From Morganella morganii (GTDB lineage Bacteria > Pseudomonadota > Gammaproteobacteria > Enterobacterales > Enterobacteriaceae): a DNA stretch of 24,861 nt. The stretch covers positions 2,440,682 to 2,465,542 of the forward strand of contig NZ_NRQY01000001.1 in assembly GCF_003996855.1 (NCBI RefSeq). The letters run 5' to 3'. The notes beneath the pieces were generated by a model. The model was not told where the DNA came from. It did no database searches and was given only the letters and a program-made list of their open reading frames with translations. This document shows, piece by piece, positions 8,635-24,847 of this stretch (its first letter is position 1; each line of letters begins with the position of its first letter). Made by a program: the position numbers and the translations under genes.

Positions 8635-8676
8635 TGAGAATGACAACTTGTTAACATTTTGGGTAAGAAAAAGGGT

Positions 8677-9084
8677 ATGAGCTTCATAAAAGAGTTTCGT
8701 GAATTTGCGATGCGCGGCAATGTCGTTGATATGGCTGTCGGTATCATTATCGGTGCGGCATTCGGCAAAATTGTGTCCTCATTAGTTGCTGATGTCATCA
8801 TGCCACCACTCGGTTTAGTTATCGGCGGAATCGATTTCAAGCAATTTGCCGTTGTGCTGCGGGAAGCCAGCGGAGATGTGCCGGCTGTTGTTCTGAACTA
8901 TGGTGTATTCCTGCAAACTGTATTTGACTTCGTCATCGTCGCATTTGCTATCTTCATTGCCATCAAAATGCTGAATAAATTACGCCGTGAACAGGCAGAA
9001 GCACCTGCTGAGCCACCGGCACCATCAGCAGAAGAAACATTACTGACTGAAATTCGTGATTTATTAAAAGAACAAAAGAAATAA
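8677..9084 (+). CDS. mscL: Large-conductance mechanosensitive channel MscL
   Basis: Homopentameric inner-membrane channel that opens under membrane tension to release solutes during hypo-osmotic shock. The order is an amphipathic N-terminal helix ([12 protein letters not shown]), TM1 (about 16-45), a periplasmic loop, TM2 (about 77-98) and a cytoplasmic helix ending in [12 protein letters not shown]. The ATG at 8677 gives 135 residues (E. coli 136) and matches the family start. AAGGG lies only one base before it, an unusually short spacing, so the in-frame TTG at 8659 (six residues more) cannot be fully excluded. Gate positions 19 and 23 are Met and Ile rather than the Leu and Val of E. coli. 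Confidence 0.95.
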   Translation: MSFIKEFREFAMRGNVVDMAVGIIIGAAFGKIVSSLVADVIMPPLGLVIGGIDFKQFAVVLREASGDVPAVVLNYGVFLQTVFDFVIVAFAIFIAIKMLNKLRREQAEAPAEPPAPSAEETLLTEIRDLLKEQKK

Positions 9085-9135
9085 TAAACTAAAAGGCCAG
9101 TAGTAAAAGATTATCTAATCGCTTACTACTGGCCT
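9080..9135 (-). terminator. Intrinsic terminator within the arfA reading frame
   Basis: On the minus strand a perfect 13-bp stem AGGCCAGTAGTAA/TTACTACTGGCCT (9135..9123 with 9106..9094) encloses a 16-nt loop. That loop can itself form a GATT/AATC mini-stem. The stem is followed by TTTTAGTTTATTATT. The T-rich tract contains the arfA TAG stop (9091..9089), so transcripts ending here would lack a usable stop codon. On the plus strand the same hairpin lies 9 bp after the mscL stop but has no T run, so it may only protect the mscL 3' end. Confidence 0.85.
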
Positions 9136-9289
9136 CCCGGTAACCTGCCTTGTTGTGTTTTTCTTTCCGGTTGTAACTCCCTTTACCTTTCTTGTTTTTT
9201 TCCACTCTCTGCCGGAAAATCGGATCTGATAACAATGCTTCCAGGGCGTTATCCTGTATCACACCGCGCTTGTGAGCATATTTTGTCAT
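9089..9289 (-). CDS. arfA: Alternative ribosome-rescue factor ArfA
   Basis: Rescues ribosomes stalled on mRNA lacking a stop codon by recruiting release factor 2, as a backup to tmRNA. The 66-residue product matches E. coli ArfA (72 aa) through [20 protein letters not shown] and the basic KKGKGSY segment that enters the mRNA channel. The ATG at 9289 has GAGGTT 7 nt upstream and aligns with the family. The hydrophobic end LDNLLLLAF fits the unstable tail of full-length ArfA. A hairpin covering codons from about 52 onward should yield truncated mRNA, the known means by which tmRNA represses arfA. It lies 54 bp after zntR; a CATAAT (9311..9306) there may be part of its own promoter. Confidence 0.93.
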   Translation of the reverse strand: MTKYAHKRGVIQDNALEALLSDPIFRQRVEKNKKGKGSYNRKEKHNKAGYREASSKRLDNLLLLAF

Positions 9290-9343
9290 AGTAATAACCT
9301 CATTGATTATGTTTACTCTCTTTTTGTGAACAGCCACAGGGCT

Positions 9344-9748
9344 CTATCGCCCCTGCTCAAGGATTTCCAGAATCGTGCATTGTGAACTGACATGCGCCGT
9401 TCCGCAACAGGCATCGCTCAGCATCTTCAGAGAGTCCCGCATTCGTTGCATTTCAACTAACTTTGTTTCCACATCTTTCAGCCGATCATCCACAATTTGC
9501 TTTGATTCACGACAGGTATGATGTTCAGGATCAACCCGGATCGATAACAGCTCTGTGATCGCTTCCAGGGTAAAACCTAATTGCTTTGCATAACGGATAA
9601 AACGCAAGCGATGCAGATCCTGCTCGGTATACAAACGATAGCCACCATCTGTACGGGTCTGATGATCCATCATGCCCTGCTTTTCATAAAAACGGATCGT
9701 ATCCGGCGTCACTTCCGCAAGTTTTGCTAACTGACCAATTCGGTACAT
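9344..9748 (-). CDS. zntR: Zn(II)-responsive MerR-family regulator ZntR
   Basis: MerR-type activator that in E. coli turns on the zinc exporter gene zntA by twisting its promoter when Zn(II) binds. It has 134 residues (E. coli 141). The N-terminal winged helix reads MYRIGQLAKLAEVTPDTIRFYE and is followed by a long dimerisation helix. All metal-site residues are kept: Cys79 (HHTC), Cys114 and Cys115 (DACCGTAH), His119 and Cys124. The ATG at 9748 has a strong AGGAGG six bases upstream; a TTG two codons earlier is less likely. I see no palindromic ZntR operator before the gene. zntA is not in the window. Confidence 0.95.
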   Translation of the reverse strand: MYRIGQLAKLAEVTPDTIRFYEKQGMMDHQTRTDGGYRLYTEQDLHRLRFIRYAKQLGFTLEAITELLSIRVDPEHHTCRESKQIVDDRLKDVETKLVEMQRMRDSLKMLSDACCGTAHVSSQCTILEILEQGR

Positions 9749-9863
9749 CGTCAACCTCCTGACATCATCCGGCCTGAAGCCATCATATCAGAATAGCAAA
9801 ATGTTGTATGTCGCTGACTGGGATATGGGGGTGGGGAGAGTAACTTCAAGTGAGGGATTAGCA

Positions 9864-9896
9864 GAAATAAAAAACCGGGTAAAAAACCCGGTTTTT
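9864..9896 (-). terminator. Alpha operon terminator (after rplQ)
   Basis: A perfect 11-bp stem AAAAACCGGGT/ACCCGGTTTTT (9870-9880 with 9886-9896) has a 5-nt loop. On the minus strand it ends in TTTTTTATTTC, 15 bp after the rplQ stop. The A/T flanks make it symmetrical, so it may also stop plus-strand transcripts. The rest of the zntR-rplQ gap (9749-9863) shows no gene. Confidence 0.9.
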
Positions 9897-9911
9897 CCAC
9901 GCAGTAACAGA

Positions 9912-10322
<411 letters not shown>

Positions 10323-10335
10323 TTAACCTGTGATC

Positions 10336-11325
10336 TTATTCGTCAGCAATACTTGCCGGCGGCCAATTTTCCAGACGCATGCCCAGAGATAAGCCGCGAG
10401 ATGCCAGAACGTCCTTAATTTCAGTAAGAGATTTCTTACCAAGGTTAGGAGTTTTGAGCAACTCAACTTCTGTACGCTGTACCAGATCACCGATGTAGTG
10501 GATTGCTTCTGCCTTGAGACAGTTAGCAGAGCGGACAGTCAATTCGAGATCGTCTACTGGGCGCAGTAAAATCGGATCGAACTCTGGTTTCTCTTCTTTC
10601 ACTTCCGGCTGACGAACATCACGTAAGTCAACGAAAGCTTCCAGTTGTTCGGCCAGAATGGTTGCCGCACGACGAATTGATTCTTCTGGATCAATCGTGC
10701 CGTTGGTTTCCATTTCGATAACCAATTTATCCAAGTCGGTGCGCTGCTCAACACGTGCTGCTTCAACATTGTAAGCAATACGCTCAACTGGGCTGTAGCA
10801 CGCGTCTACTAACAGACGACCGATTGGGCGCTCATCTTCTTCCGAATGAATTCGGGCAGAAGCCGGAACATAACCACGACCACGCTGAACTTTGATACGC
10901 ATATTAATAGATGCGCCTTCGTCAGTGAGATGGCAAATTACATGCTCCGGCTTGACGATTTCAACATCACCGTCATGGATGATGTCGGCTGCAGTCACAG
11001 GGCCAATGCCAGATTTATTCAGAGTTAAGATGACTTCATCTTTTCCCTGAAGTTTTACCGCCAGCCCTTTCAGGTTGAGCAGAATTTCCAGGATATCTTC
11101 CTGTACACCTTCTTTAGTGCTGTACTCATGGAGTACACCATCAATCTCAACCTCAGTTACCGCACAACCCGGCATAGACGAAAGCAGAATACGGCGCAGT
11201 GCGTTACCCAGAGTATGGCCAAAGCCACGCTCTAATGGTTCAAGGGTCACCTTGGCGTGCGTCGAACTGATTTGCTCGATATCAACCAGGCGCGGTTTTA
11301 GAAACTCTGTCACAGAACCCTGCAT
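10336..11325 (-). CDS. rpoA: RNA polymerase subunit alpha
   Basis: Scaffold for RNA polymerase assembly and the contact for UP elements and many activators. The 329 residues match the E. coli length. The N-terminal domain (about 1-235) contains [17 protein letters not shown], the dimerisation helix. A flexible linker follows, then the C-terminal domain (about 250-329) with the DNA-contacting Arg265, Asn268, Cys269 and Lys271 in [10 protein letters not shown] and the end [12 protein letters not shown]. It lies between rpsD and rplQ in the alpha operon. No change from the canonical enterobacterial sequence is apparent. Confidence 0.99.
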
Positions 11326-11350
11326 TGTGTCCTCTCTTTGGTGCTAAGCC

Positions 11351-11989
<639 letters not shown>

Positions 11990-12008
11990 CTAAAAAACGT
12001 AAAGGCGA

Positions 12009-12413
<405 letters not shown>

Positions 12414-12770
12414 TTATTTCTTGATCGGCTTACGCGGACCCTTACGGGTACGTGCGTTAGTCTTCGTACGCTGACCGCGTACCGGAAGACCACGACGATG
12501 GCGTAAACCACGATAGCAACCAATGTCCATAAGACGTTTGATGCTGAGGGTCACTTCACGGCGCAGGTCACCTTCTACAACGTATTTAGCAACTTCGTCA
12601 CGCAGTTGGTCGATTTGCTCTTCAGACAGCTCACTGATCTTAACATCTTCAGCAATACCCGTTGCTTTACAGATAGCCTGTGAACGGGTTAAGCCGATGC
12701 CGAAAATTGCAGTTAATGCAATTACAGCATGTTTATGATCAGGAATGTTAATGCCTGCTATACGGGCCAC
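12414..12770 (-). CDS. rpsM: 30S ribosomal protein S13
   Basis: Small-subunit head protein forming bridges B1a and B1b to L5 and touching P-site tRNA with its basic tail. It has 118 residues, with the helix-two-turn-helix segment [18 protein letters not shown] and the tail [18 protein letters not shown]. The start is a GTG (12770..12768), as in E. coli, and codons 2-3 contribute GCCCG to a leader pseudoknot bound by S4. It is the first gene of the alpha operon, so S4 feedback at this start governs the genes downstream through coupling. Confidence 0.98.
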   Translation of the reverse strand: MARIAGINIPDHKHAVIALTAIFGIGLTRSQAICKATGIAEDVKISELSEEQIDQLRDEVAKYVVEGDLRREVTLSIKRLMDIGCYRGLRHRRGLPVRGQRTKTNARTRKGPRKPIKK

Positions 12771-12823
12771 TATGCACTCCTAAAAATTTTGGGGTAATAC
12801 TGATCTGAAAAGCCCGTTTTCAG
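12763..12823 (-). promoter_or_regulatory. S4-binding pseudoknot of the alpha operon leader
   Basis: On the minus strand CTGAAAA/TTTTCAG (12823..12817 with 12811..12805) forms a 7-bp stem with the loop CGGGC. That loop is perfectly complementary to GCCCG (12767..12763) in rpsM codons 2-3, which makes a pseudoknot spanning the ribosome-binding site AGGAG and the GTG start. This is the architecture of the known E. coli alpha mRNA S4 repressor target (Rfam Alpha_RBS). The pairings are seen in the sequence; repression by S4 is established for the family. Confidence 0.9.
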
Positions 12824-12851
12824 GATACTCAAACAGTAGAACCACGTTTAT

Positions 12852-12886
12852 AAAAAGATTGGCTGGCCAATTTAGCCAGCTCAATC
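12852..12886 (-). terminator. Hairpin terminator or attenuator after rpmJ (spc operon end)
   Basis: The minus strand pairs GATTGaGCTGGC (12886..12875) with GCCAGCCAATC (12867..12857), an 11-bp stem with one bulged A. It is followed by TTTTT (12856..12852). It would end the spc transcript about 30 bp after rpmJ, at least partly. It overlaps the alpha promoter, so some readthrough into rpsM is likely. Confidence 0.65.
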
Positions 12887-12897
12887 CAACTTTGCAA
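12869..12897 (-). promoter_or_regulatory. Alpha operon promoter
   Basis: The minus strand shows -35 TTGCAA (12897..12892), a 17-bp spacer and -10 TAAATT (12874..12869). Transcription would begin near 12862, about 90 nt before rpsM. The arrangement resembles the region before E. coli rpsM as I remember it. The -10 sits in the loop and the spacer in the 5' arm of the spc-end hairpin. Confidence 0.65.
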
Positions 12898-12914
12898 GAA
12901 AAATATGCTTTTTA

Positions 12915-13049
<135 letters not shown>

Positions 13050-13064
13050 CTAAAGCAAACCGGA

Positions 13065-14396
13065 TTAACGGTTAGAACCTTTGAGGTTTGCTTTTTTCAA
13101 TGCAGACTCGTACTGACTTGACATCATCAGAGTTTGCACTTGAGCCATAAAGTCCATGATGACCACAACCACGATTAAGAGGGAAGTACCACCAAAGTAG
13201 AAAGGTACTTTCATTGCGTCGCGCATGAACTCCGGGATTAGGCAGATAAAGGTAATATATAACGCGCCAACTAAAGTTAAACGGGTCATTACTTTATCGA
13301 TGTACTTGGCCGTTTGCTCTCCCGGACGAATTCCTGGTACAAATGCACCGGACTTCTTCAGGTTATCTGCTGTTTCTCTTGGATTAAATACCAGTGCGGT
13401 ATAGAAGAAACAGAAGAATATGATTGCAGAGGCATAAAGTAACACATAGAGCGGCTGGCCTGGCTGCAGATACATAGAAATTGTCGTCAGCCAATCCCAG
13501 CCAGTACCATCACCGAACCAAGATGCAATTGTACCAGGGAACAGGATAATACTGGAAGCGAAAATCGCAGGAATTACACCCGCCATATTCACTTTCAACG
13601 GTAAGTGTGTACTTTGTGCCGCGTAAACACGGCGGCCTTGCTGACGTTTGGCATAGTTAACAACGATACGACGCTGACCACGCTCCATAAAGACAACAAA
13701 GCAAGTAACCGCAAATACCAAGACTGCAACCAATAGCAACAGGAGGAAGTGCAGTTCGCCTTGACGAGCTTGCTCGATGGTATGACCAATTGCCGACGGA
13801 AGACCCGCAACAATACCGGCGAAGATAATGATCGAAATACCGTTACCGATACCGCGTTCAGTAATCTGCTCACCCAGCCACATCAGGAACATAGTTCCTG
13901 TCACCAAACTCACAACAGCCGTGAAGTAGAATGCAAAGCCCGGGTTAATAACCAGACCCTGCATGCCGGGCATATTCGGTAAGCCCATCGCGATACCAAC
14001 AGATTGGAACACCGCGAGGACTAACGTACTATACCGGGTGTACTGGCTAATCTTACGACGACCAGCTTCCCCTTCTTTCTTAATCTCCGCCAGGCGAGGG
14101 TTCACCACGCTCAGCAACTGGATAATAATCGACGCCGAAATGTACGGCATGATACCCAGCGCAAAGATTGAAGCACGACTCAACGCACCACCAGAGAACA
14201 TGTTAAACATCTCAATGATGGTGCCTTGTTGTTGCTCGAGCAACTTCGCAAGAACAGTGGCATCAATACCAGGGATAGGAATGAAAGAGCCAATACGGAA
14301 AACAATCAGTGCGCCGAGCACAAACAGTAAACGACGCTTTAACTCACCTACTCCGCCTTTAGCACTTTGGAAATCTGTACCTGGTTGCTTTGCCAT
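13065..14396 (-). CDS. secY: Protein translocase subunit SecY
   Basis: Pore subunit of the SecYEG translocon in the inner membrane, exporting unfolded proteins with SecA and inserting membrane proteins with the ribosome. It has 443 residues as in E. coli and ten hydrophobic segments. Recognisable parts are [14 protein letters not shown] in TM1, [17 protein letters not shown] in TM2, the cytoplasmic loop [17 protein letters not shown] (about 240-258) that contacts the ribosome and SecA, and [23 protein letters not shown]. It follows rplO by 7 bp, the usual position in the spc operon. Confidence 0.99.
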   Translation of the reverse strand: MAKQPGTDFQSAKGGVGELKRRLLFVLGALIVFRIGSFIPIPGIDATVLAKLLEQQQGTIIEMFNMFSGGALSRASIFALGIMPYISASIIIQLLSVVNPRLAEIKKEGEAGRRKISQYTRYSTLVLAVFQSVGIAMGLPNMPGMQGLVINPGFAFYFTAVVSLVTGTMFLMWLGEQITERGIGNGISIIIFAGIVAGLPSAIGHTIEQARQGELHFLLLLLVAVLVFAVTCFVVFMERGQRRIVVNYAKRQQGRRVYAAQSTHLPLKVNMAGVIPAIFASSIILFPGTIASWFGDGTGWDWLTTISMYLQPGQPLYVLLYASAIIFFCFFYTALVFNPRETADNLKKSGAFVPGIRPGEQTAKYIDKVMTRLTLVGALYITFICLIPEFMRDAMKVPFYFGGTSLLIVVVVIMDFMAQVQTLMMSSQYESALKKANLKGSNR

Positions 14397-14403
14397 CTGT
14401 TAC

Positions 14404-14838
14404 TTATTCCTCGATTTTACCGCCAGCAGCTTCGATAACAGCACGAGCGCCTTTAGTAACACGCAGGCCGCGTACAGTAACTGCACGAGTCAGTTCACCA
14501 GACAGGAACACTTTCGCGTACTCAATCTGTGGACCAATAACGTTTGCGGCTTTCAATACATTAAGATCGATAACATCGCCTTCGATCAGCTGAAGATCAG
14601 ATAAACGGATCTCAGCAGTGACCATCGCTTTACGTGAAGTAAAGCCGAATTTTGGCAGACGACGATATAAAGGCATCTGGCCACCTTCAAAACCACGACG
14701 TACGCCACCGCCAGAACGAGAGCTCTGACCTTTGTGACCACGACCTGCGGTTTTACCGAGACCAGAACCAATACCACGACCTACACGTTTTGGTGCGTGT
14801 TTAGCACCCGCTGCCGGAGACAGAGTATTTAATTGCAT
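14404..14838 (-). CDS. rplO: 50S ribosomal protein L15
   Basis: Late-assembly large-subunit protein with an extended glycine-rich, basic N-terminal arm. It has 144 residues as in E. coli, with the start [20 protein letters not shown], the [32 protein letters not shown] stretch (split here only for description), and [18 protein letters not shown] at the end. It follows rpmD by 3 bp and precedes secY. Confidence 0.98.
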   Translation of the reverse strand: MQLNTLSPAAGAKHAPKRVGRGIGSGLGKTAGRGHKGQSSRSGGGVRRGFEGGQMPLYRRLPKFGFTSRKAMVTAEIRLSDLQLIEGDVIDLNVLKAANVIGPQIEYAKVFLSGELTRAVTVRGLRVTKGARAVIEAAGGKIEE

Positions 14839-14841
14839 CTG

Positions 14842-15021
14842 TTACTCCTCAACTTTAACCATATAGGAAATACGATTGACCATACCACGAACCGCTGGTG
14901 TATCTTCGCGTTCTACAGTGTGACCAATATGACGCAGGCCTAAACCGACCAGAGTTGCCTTGTGTTTTGGCAGACGGCCGATTGAGCTGCGGGTTTGTGT
15001 AATTTTAATTGTCTTAGCCAT
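14842..15021 (-). CDS. rpmD: 50S ribosomal protein L30
   Basis: A 59-residue large-subunit protein starting at the ATG at 15021. It reads [20 protein letters not shown], then a segment with [10 protein letters not shown] and TPAVRGMVN, and ends SYMVKVEE. The length and sequence match E. coli L30. It lies 6 bp after rpsE and 3 bp before rplO, its conserved place in the spc operon. Confidence 0.97.
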   Translation of the reverse strand: MAKTIKITQTRSSIGRLPKHKATLVGLGLRHIGHTVEREDTPAVRGMVNRISYMVKVEE

Positions 15022-15027
15022 GGTCCA

Positions 15028-15537
<510 letters not shown>

Positions 15538-15542
15538 CTACC

Positions 15543-15905
<363 letters not shown>

Positions 15906-16439
15906 TTACTTCTTCTTAGCCTCTTTAATACGCACGACTTCGTCGGCGTAGCGAATACCTTTACCTTTGTAAGGCTCAGGGCGACGATAGGCGCGTAAGT
16001 CTGCTGCGATCTGACCAATAACCTGCTTATCAGCACCTTTCAGTACGATTTCAGTTTGGGTCGGACATTCAGCAGTAACGCCAGCCGGCAGTTTGTGCTC
16101 TACCGGGTGAGAGAAACCTACGGACAGGTTTACTACATCACCTTTAACGGCTGCACGATAACCAACACCTACCAGTTGCAGCTTCTTAGAGAAGCCTTCG
16201 GTAACACCAACAACCATAGCGTTAACCAATGCACGAGTTGTACCAGCCTGTGCCCATGCGTCGGTATAACCGTCGCGCGGACCAAAGGTTAACTGGTCGT
16301 CTGCATGTTTAACTTCTACAGCGTTGTGGATATTACGGCTCAGCTCGCCGTTTTTACCCTTAATCGAAATAACCTGACCGTTGAGTTTTACCTCTACGCC
16401 GGCAGGAATGACGACGGGTGCTTTTGCCACACGAGACAT
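15906..16439 (-). CDS. rplF: 50S ribosomal protein L6
   Basis: Large-subunit protein near the factor-binding site and the L7/L12 stalk base. It has 177 residues as in E. coli, composed of two repeated L6 folds. Visible marks are [20 protein letters not shown], the central [19 protein letters not shown], and the C-terminal family signature [15 protein letters not shown]. It ends in the basic KEAKKK. It starts 14 bp after rpsH. Confidence 0.98.
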   Translation of the reverse strand: MSRVAKAPVVIPAGVEVKLNGQVISIKGKNGELSRNIHNAVEVKHADDQLTFGPRDGYTDAWAQAGTTRALVNAMVVGVTEGFSKKLQLVGVGYRAAVKGDVVNLSVGFSHPVEHKLPAGVTAECPTQTEIVLKGADKQVIGQIAADLRAYRRPEPYKGKGIRYADEVVRIKEAKKK

Positions 16440-16453
16440 TCTTTCCTCCCGAA

Positions 16454-16852
<399 letters not shown>

Positions 16853-16880
16853 TTACTCCCGTGATTCAATATGGTGACAA

Positions 16881-18463
<1,583 letters not shown>

Positions 18464-18529
18464 CTAAATGTCAACTACTACTGAGCCACTCTTACTAAAA
18501 CAGAGAGGCCGTCCAAATACCCATATTAC

Positions 18530-18546
18530 GAGGGCGCGGCATTATA
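18530..18546 (-). promoter_or_regulatory. spc operon promoter (-10 and discriminator)
   Basis: On the minus strand a perfect -10 TATAAT (18546..18541) is followed by GCCGCGCCCTC (18540..18530), a GC-rich discriminator as at E. coli Pspc and fitting growth-rate and ppGpp control. No good -35 lies upstream: CTGTCC with an 18-bp spacer (18570..18565) matches only 3/6. Transcription would start near 18534, about 83 nt before rplN. Confidence 0.75.
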
Positions 18547-18570
18547 ACACCACATCTTCGTTATGGACAG

Positions 18571-18606
18571 AAAAAAATAAACGGCTCTAAAGCCGAGCCG
18601 TTTATT
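18571..18606 (-). terminator. S10 operon terminator (after rpsQ)
   Basis: The minus strand forms a perfect 12-bp stem AATAAACGGCTC/GAGCCGTTTATT (18606..18595 with 18587..18576) with a 7-nt loop, ending in a run of T (18577..18571). It lies 21 bp after the rpsQ stop and directly before the spc promoter, so it separates the S10 and spc units. Confidence 0.92.
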
Positions 18607-18627
18607 CTACATCAGAAAGCAGCGCTA

Positions 18628-19483
<856 letters not shown>

Positions 19484-19497
19484 TCAGCGACTCTCCT

Positions 19498-20557
<1,060 letters not shown>

Positions 20558-20562
20558 CTACC

Positions 20563-20844
<282 letters not shown>

Positions 20845-20855
20845 TTATCCTCTAA

Positions 20856-21686
<831 letters not shown>

Positions 21687-21699
21687 TTACTCCTCCGAC

Positions 21700-23262
<1,563 letters not shown>

Positions 23263-23281
23263 TCAATCAATTGATACCTGA

Positions 23282-23769
<488 letters not shown>

Positions 23770-23775
23770 CCGCGC

Positions 23776-23803
23776 ATTATACGTGAATGAGCCCTGAAAG
23801 CAA
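23776..23803 (-). promoter_or_regulatory. S10 operon promoter
   Basis: The minus strand has -35 TTGCTT (23803..23798), a 16-bp spacer and a perfect -10 TATAAT (23781..23776). The discriminator GCGCGGG follows, as expected for ribosomal promoters under growth-rate control. Between this promoter and the bfr-end terminator (23804-23855) I see no gene or other element. Confidence 0.8.
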
Positions 23804-23855
23804 GACGCAAACCGGGATTTGTGCAAATTATCTCCGGTACAGCCGCAAAAATCTG

Positions 23856-23893
23856 AAAAGAAAAAACCGCCGCGGATTTACCTGCCGGCGGTT
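23856..23893 (-). terminator. Terminator after bfr
   Basis: On the minus strand AACCGCCG/CGGCGGTT (23893..23886 with 23872..23865) forms an 8-bp GC-rich stem with a 13-nt loop. TTTT C TTTT follows. It lies 37 bp after the bfr stop and ends the bfd-bfr transcript before the S10 promoter. Confidence 0.88.
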
Positions 23894-23930
23894 CTGCACA
23901 TTGCTTACTTCAGTGATTATTACTCTGTTC

Positions 23931-24413
23931 TTATTCGGTATCCGCATCAGCCATCTGTGCCTGCTGGTAATTTTGCAGGCCCACACGGGCGATAAGATCC
24001 AGCTGAGTTTCCAGCCAATCGATATGAGACTCTTCTTCCGCCAGAATTTTTATCATTAAATCACGGCTGACATAATCATGTTTGGAATCGGCATAGGCAA
24101 TGGCTTCATGTAAATCTTTGGCGCCGTCCAGTTCCAGCTGAAGGTCAGACTTCAGCATTTCTTCGACATCTTCACCGATATGAAGTTTGCCGAGATCCTG
24201 AAGGTTCGGAATCCCTTCCAGAAATAAAATACGCTCAATGTATTCATCGGCGTGTTTCATCTCATCAATGGATTCTTCATATTCCTTATTATTGAGTTTA
24301 ATCAGACCCCAGTTTTTGAACATACGCGCATGCAGGAAATACTGGTTAATCGCAACCAGTTCATTTCCCAGCAATTTGTTCAGATGAGAGATCATTTTTT
24401 TATCACCTTTCAT
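23931..24413 (-). CDS. bfr: Bacterioferritin
   Basis: Heme-containing 24-subunit iron store. It has 160 residues (E. coli 158). All ferroxidase ligands are kept: Glu18, Glu51, His54, Glu94, Glu127 and His130, along with Met52, the axial heme ligand shared between two subunits. The start ATG at 24413 has AGGAGGG close upstream. It follows bfd by 117 bp, a gap long enough to hold its own promoter. The pairing with bfd fits iron release by Bfd-driven electron transfer to the heme. Confidence 0.98.
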   Translation of the reverse strand: MKGDKKMISHLNKLLGNELVAINQYFLHARMFKNWGLIKLNNKEYEESIDEMKHADEYIERILFLEGIPNLQDLGKLHIGEDVEEMLKSDLQLELDGAKDLHEAIAYADSKHDYVSRDLMIKILAEEESHIDWLETQLDLIARVGLQNYQQAQMADADTE

Positions 24414-24438
24414 GTACCCTCCTTTGTTTCCAGTCTGT

Positions 24439-24448
24439 TTAGTATAGA
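24439..24448 (-). promoter_or_regulatory. Candidate bfr promoter -10, sigma-S-like
   Basis: The minus strand reads TCTATACTAA (24448..24439), near the sigma-S extended -10 pattern CTATACTTAA. No convincing -35 lies 16-18 bp upstream, which sigma-S promoters can tolerate. A small inverted repeat AATCAC-GGA-GTGATT (24460-24474) sits just upstream. E. coli bfr is induced in stationary phase, which fits. Confidence 0.45.
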
Positions 24449-24530
24449 CACAGGAAATAAATCACGGAGTGATTACAGTGACAAAATAGCGATACAGTTC
24501 AAAATTCAGACGGGTAACTCAGGGAAAAAC

Positions 24531-24722
24531 TCAGGCGACGCAGTCAACCGGGACTGCCATATGCTCTTCTGCCATCACTGCTTTGGCGTGGCGGATACAT
24601 TTACCGCATCCAGTACCGACAGGAATAATTTTGCGCAGTTCACCAATAGAATGAACCTGATGCTGACGCACCGCATTCCGGATAGCTTTATCACTGATGG
24701 CATTACACAAACATACATACAT
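24531..24722 (-). CDS. bfd: Bacterioferritin-associated ferredoxin Bfd
   Basis: A small [2Fe-2S] protein that binds bacterioferritin and reduces its stored iron for release. It has 63 residues (E. coli 64). Cluster ligands are Cys4 and Cys6 (YVCLC) and Cys39 and Cys42 (GCGKC), the arrangement of the BFD-like family. The start at 24722 has AGGAGG 6 nt upstream. Other ATGs in different frames lie within a few bases, but only this one gives the family sequence. A strong Fur box lies just upstream, so the gene is probably iron repressed. Confidence 0.97.
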   Translation of the reverse strand: MYVCLCNAISDKAIRNAVRQHQVHSIGELRKIIPVGTGCGKCIRHAKAVMAEEHMAVPVDCVA

Positions 24723-24748
24723 ATCATTCCTCCTGACTGCGCTAAAGA

Positions 24749-24767
24749 GTAAATGATAATCAATATT
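24749..24767. promoter_or_regulatory. Fur box upstream of bfd
   Basis: The 19-mer GTAAATGATAATCAATATT matches the consensus GATAATGATAATCATTATC at 15 of 19 positions, including the whole central block AATGATAATCA. It begins 27 bp before the bfd start, where it would overlap the promoter. A possible -35 TTTACA lies further upstream on the minus strand (24790..24785), but the -10 is unclear. E. coli bfd is Fur-repressed, which supports the reading. Confidence 0.8.
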
Positions 24768-24813
24768 GTTACAATTGCGATTGTGTAAATTTTGTCAGCT
24801 ATCACCGGAAAGC

Positions 24814-24847
24814 AGACATAAAAAAAGAGAGCCGGAGCTCTCTTTTT
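24814..24847 (-). terminator. Terminator of an upstream gene, probably tuf
   Basis: A perfect stem AAAAAGAGAGC/GCTCTCTTTTT (24822-24832 with 24837-24847) has a CGGA loop. On the minus strand it is followed by more T, giving TTTTTTTATG. Its A/T flanks make it potentially bidirectional. In related genomes the str operon ending in tufA lies here, but none of its coding sequence is in the 14 bases left. Confidence 0.85.

Noticed and set aside
8659..8676. TTG start for mscL six codons upstream
   Set aside because: Gives an extra MGKKKG not typical of the family. The ATG at 8677 matches known MscL starts, though its Shine-Dalgarno spacing is short, so doubt remains.
9749..9863. Possible ZntR operator before zntR
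   Set aside because: I looked for the palindromic ACTCTGGAGT-type box with a long promoter spacer. Only an isolated ACTCTCC is present, and no symmetrical partner.
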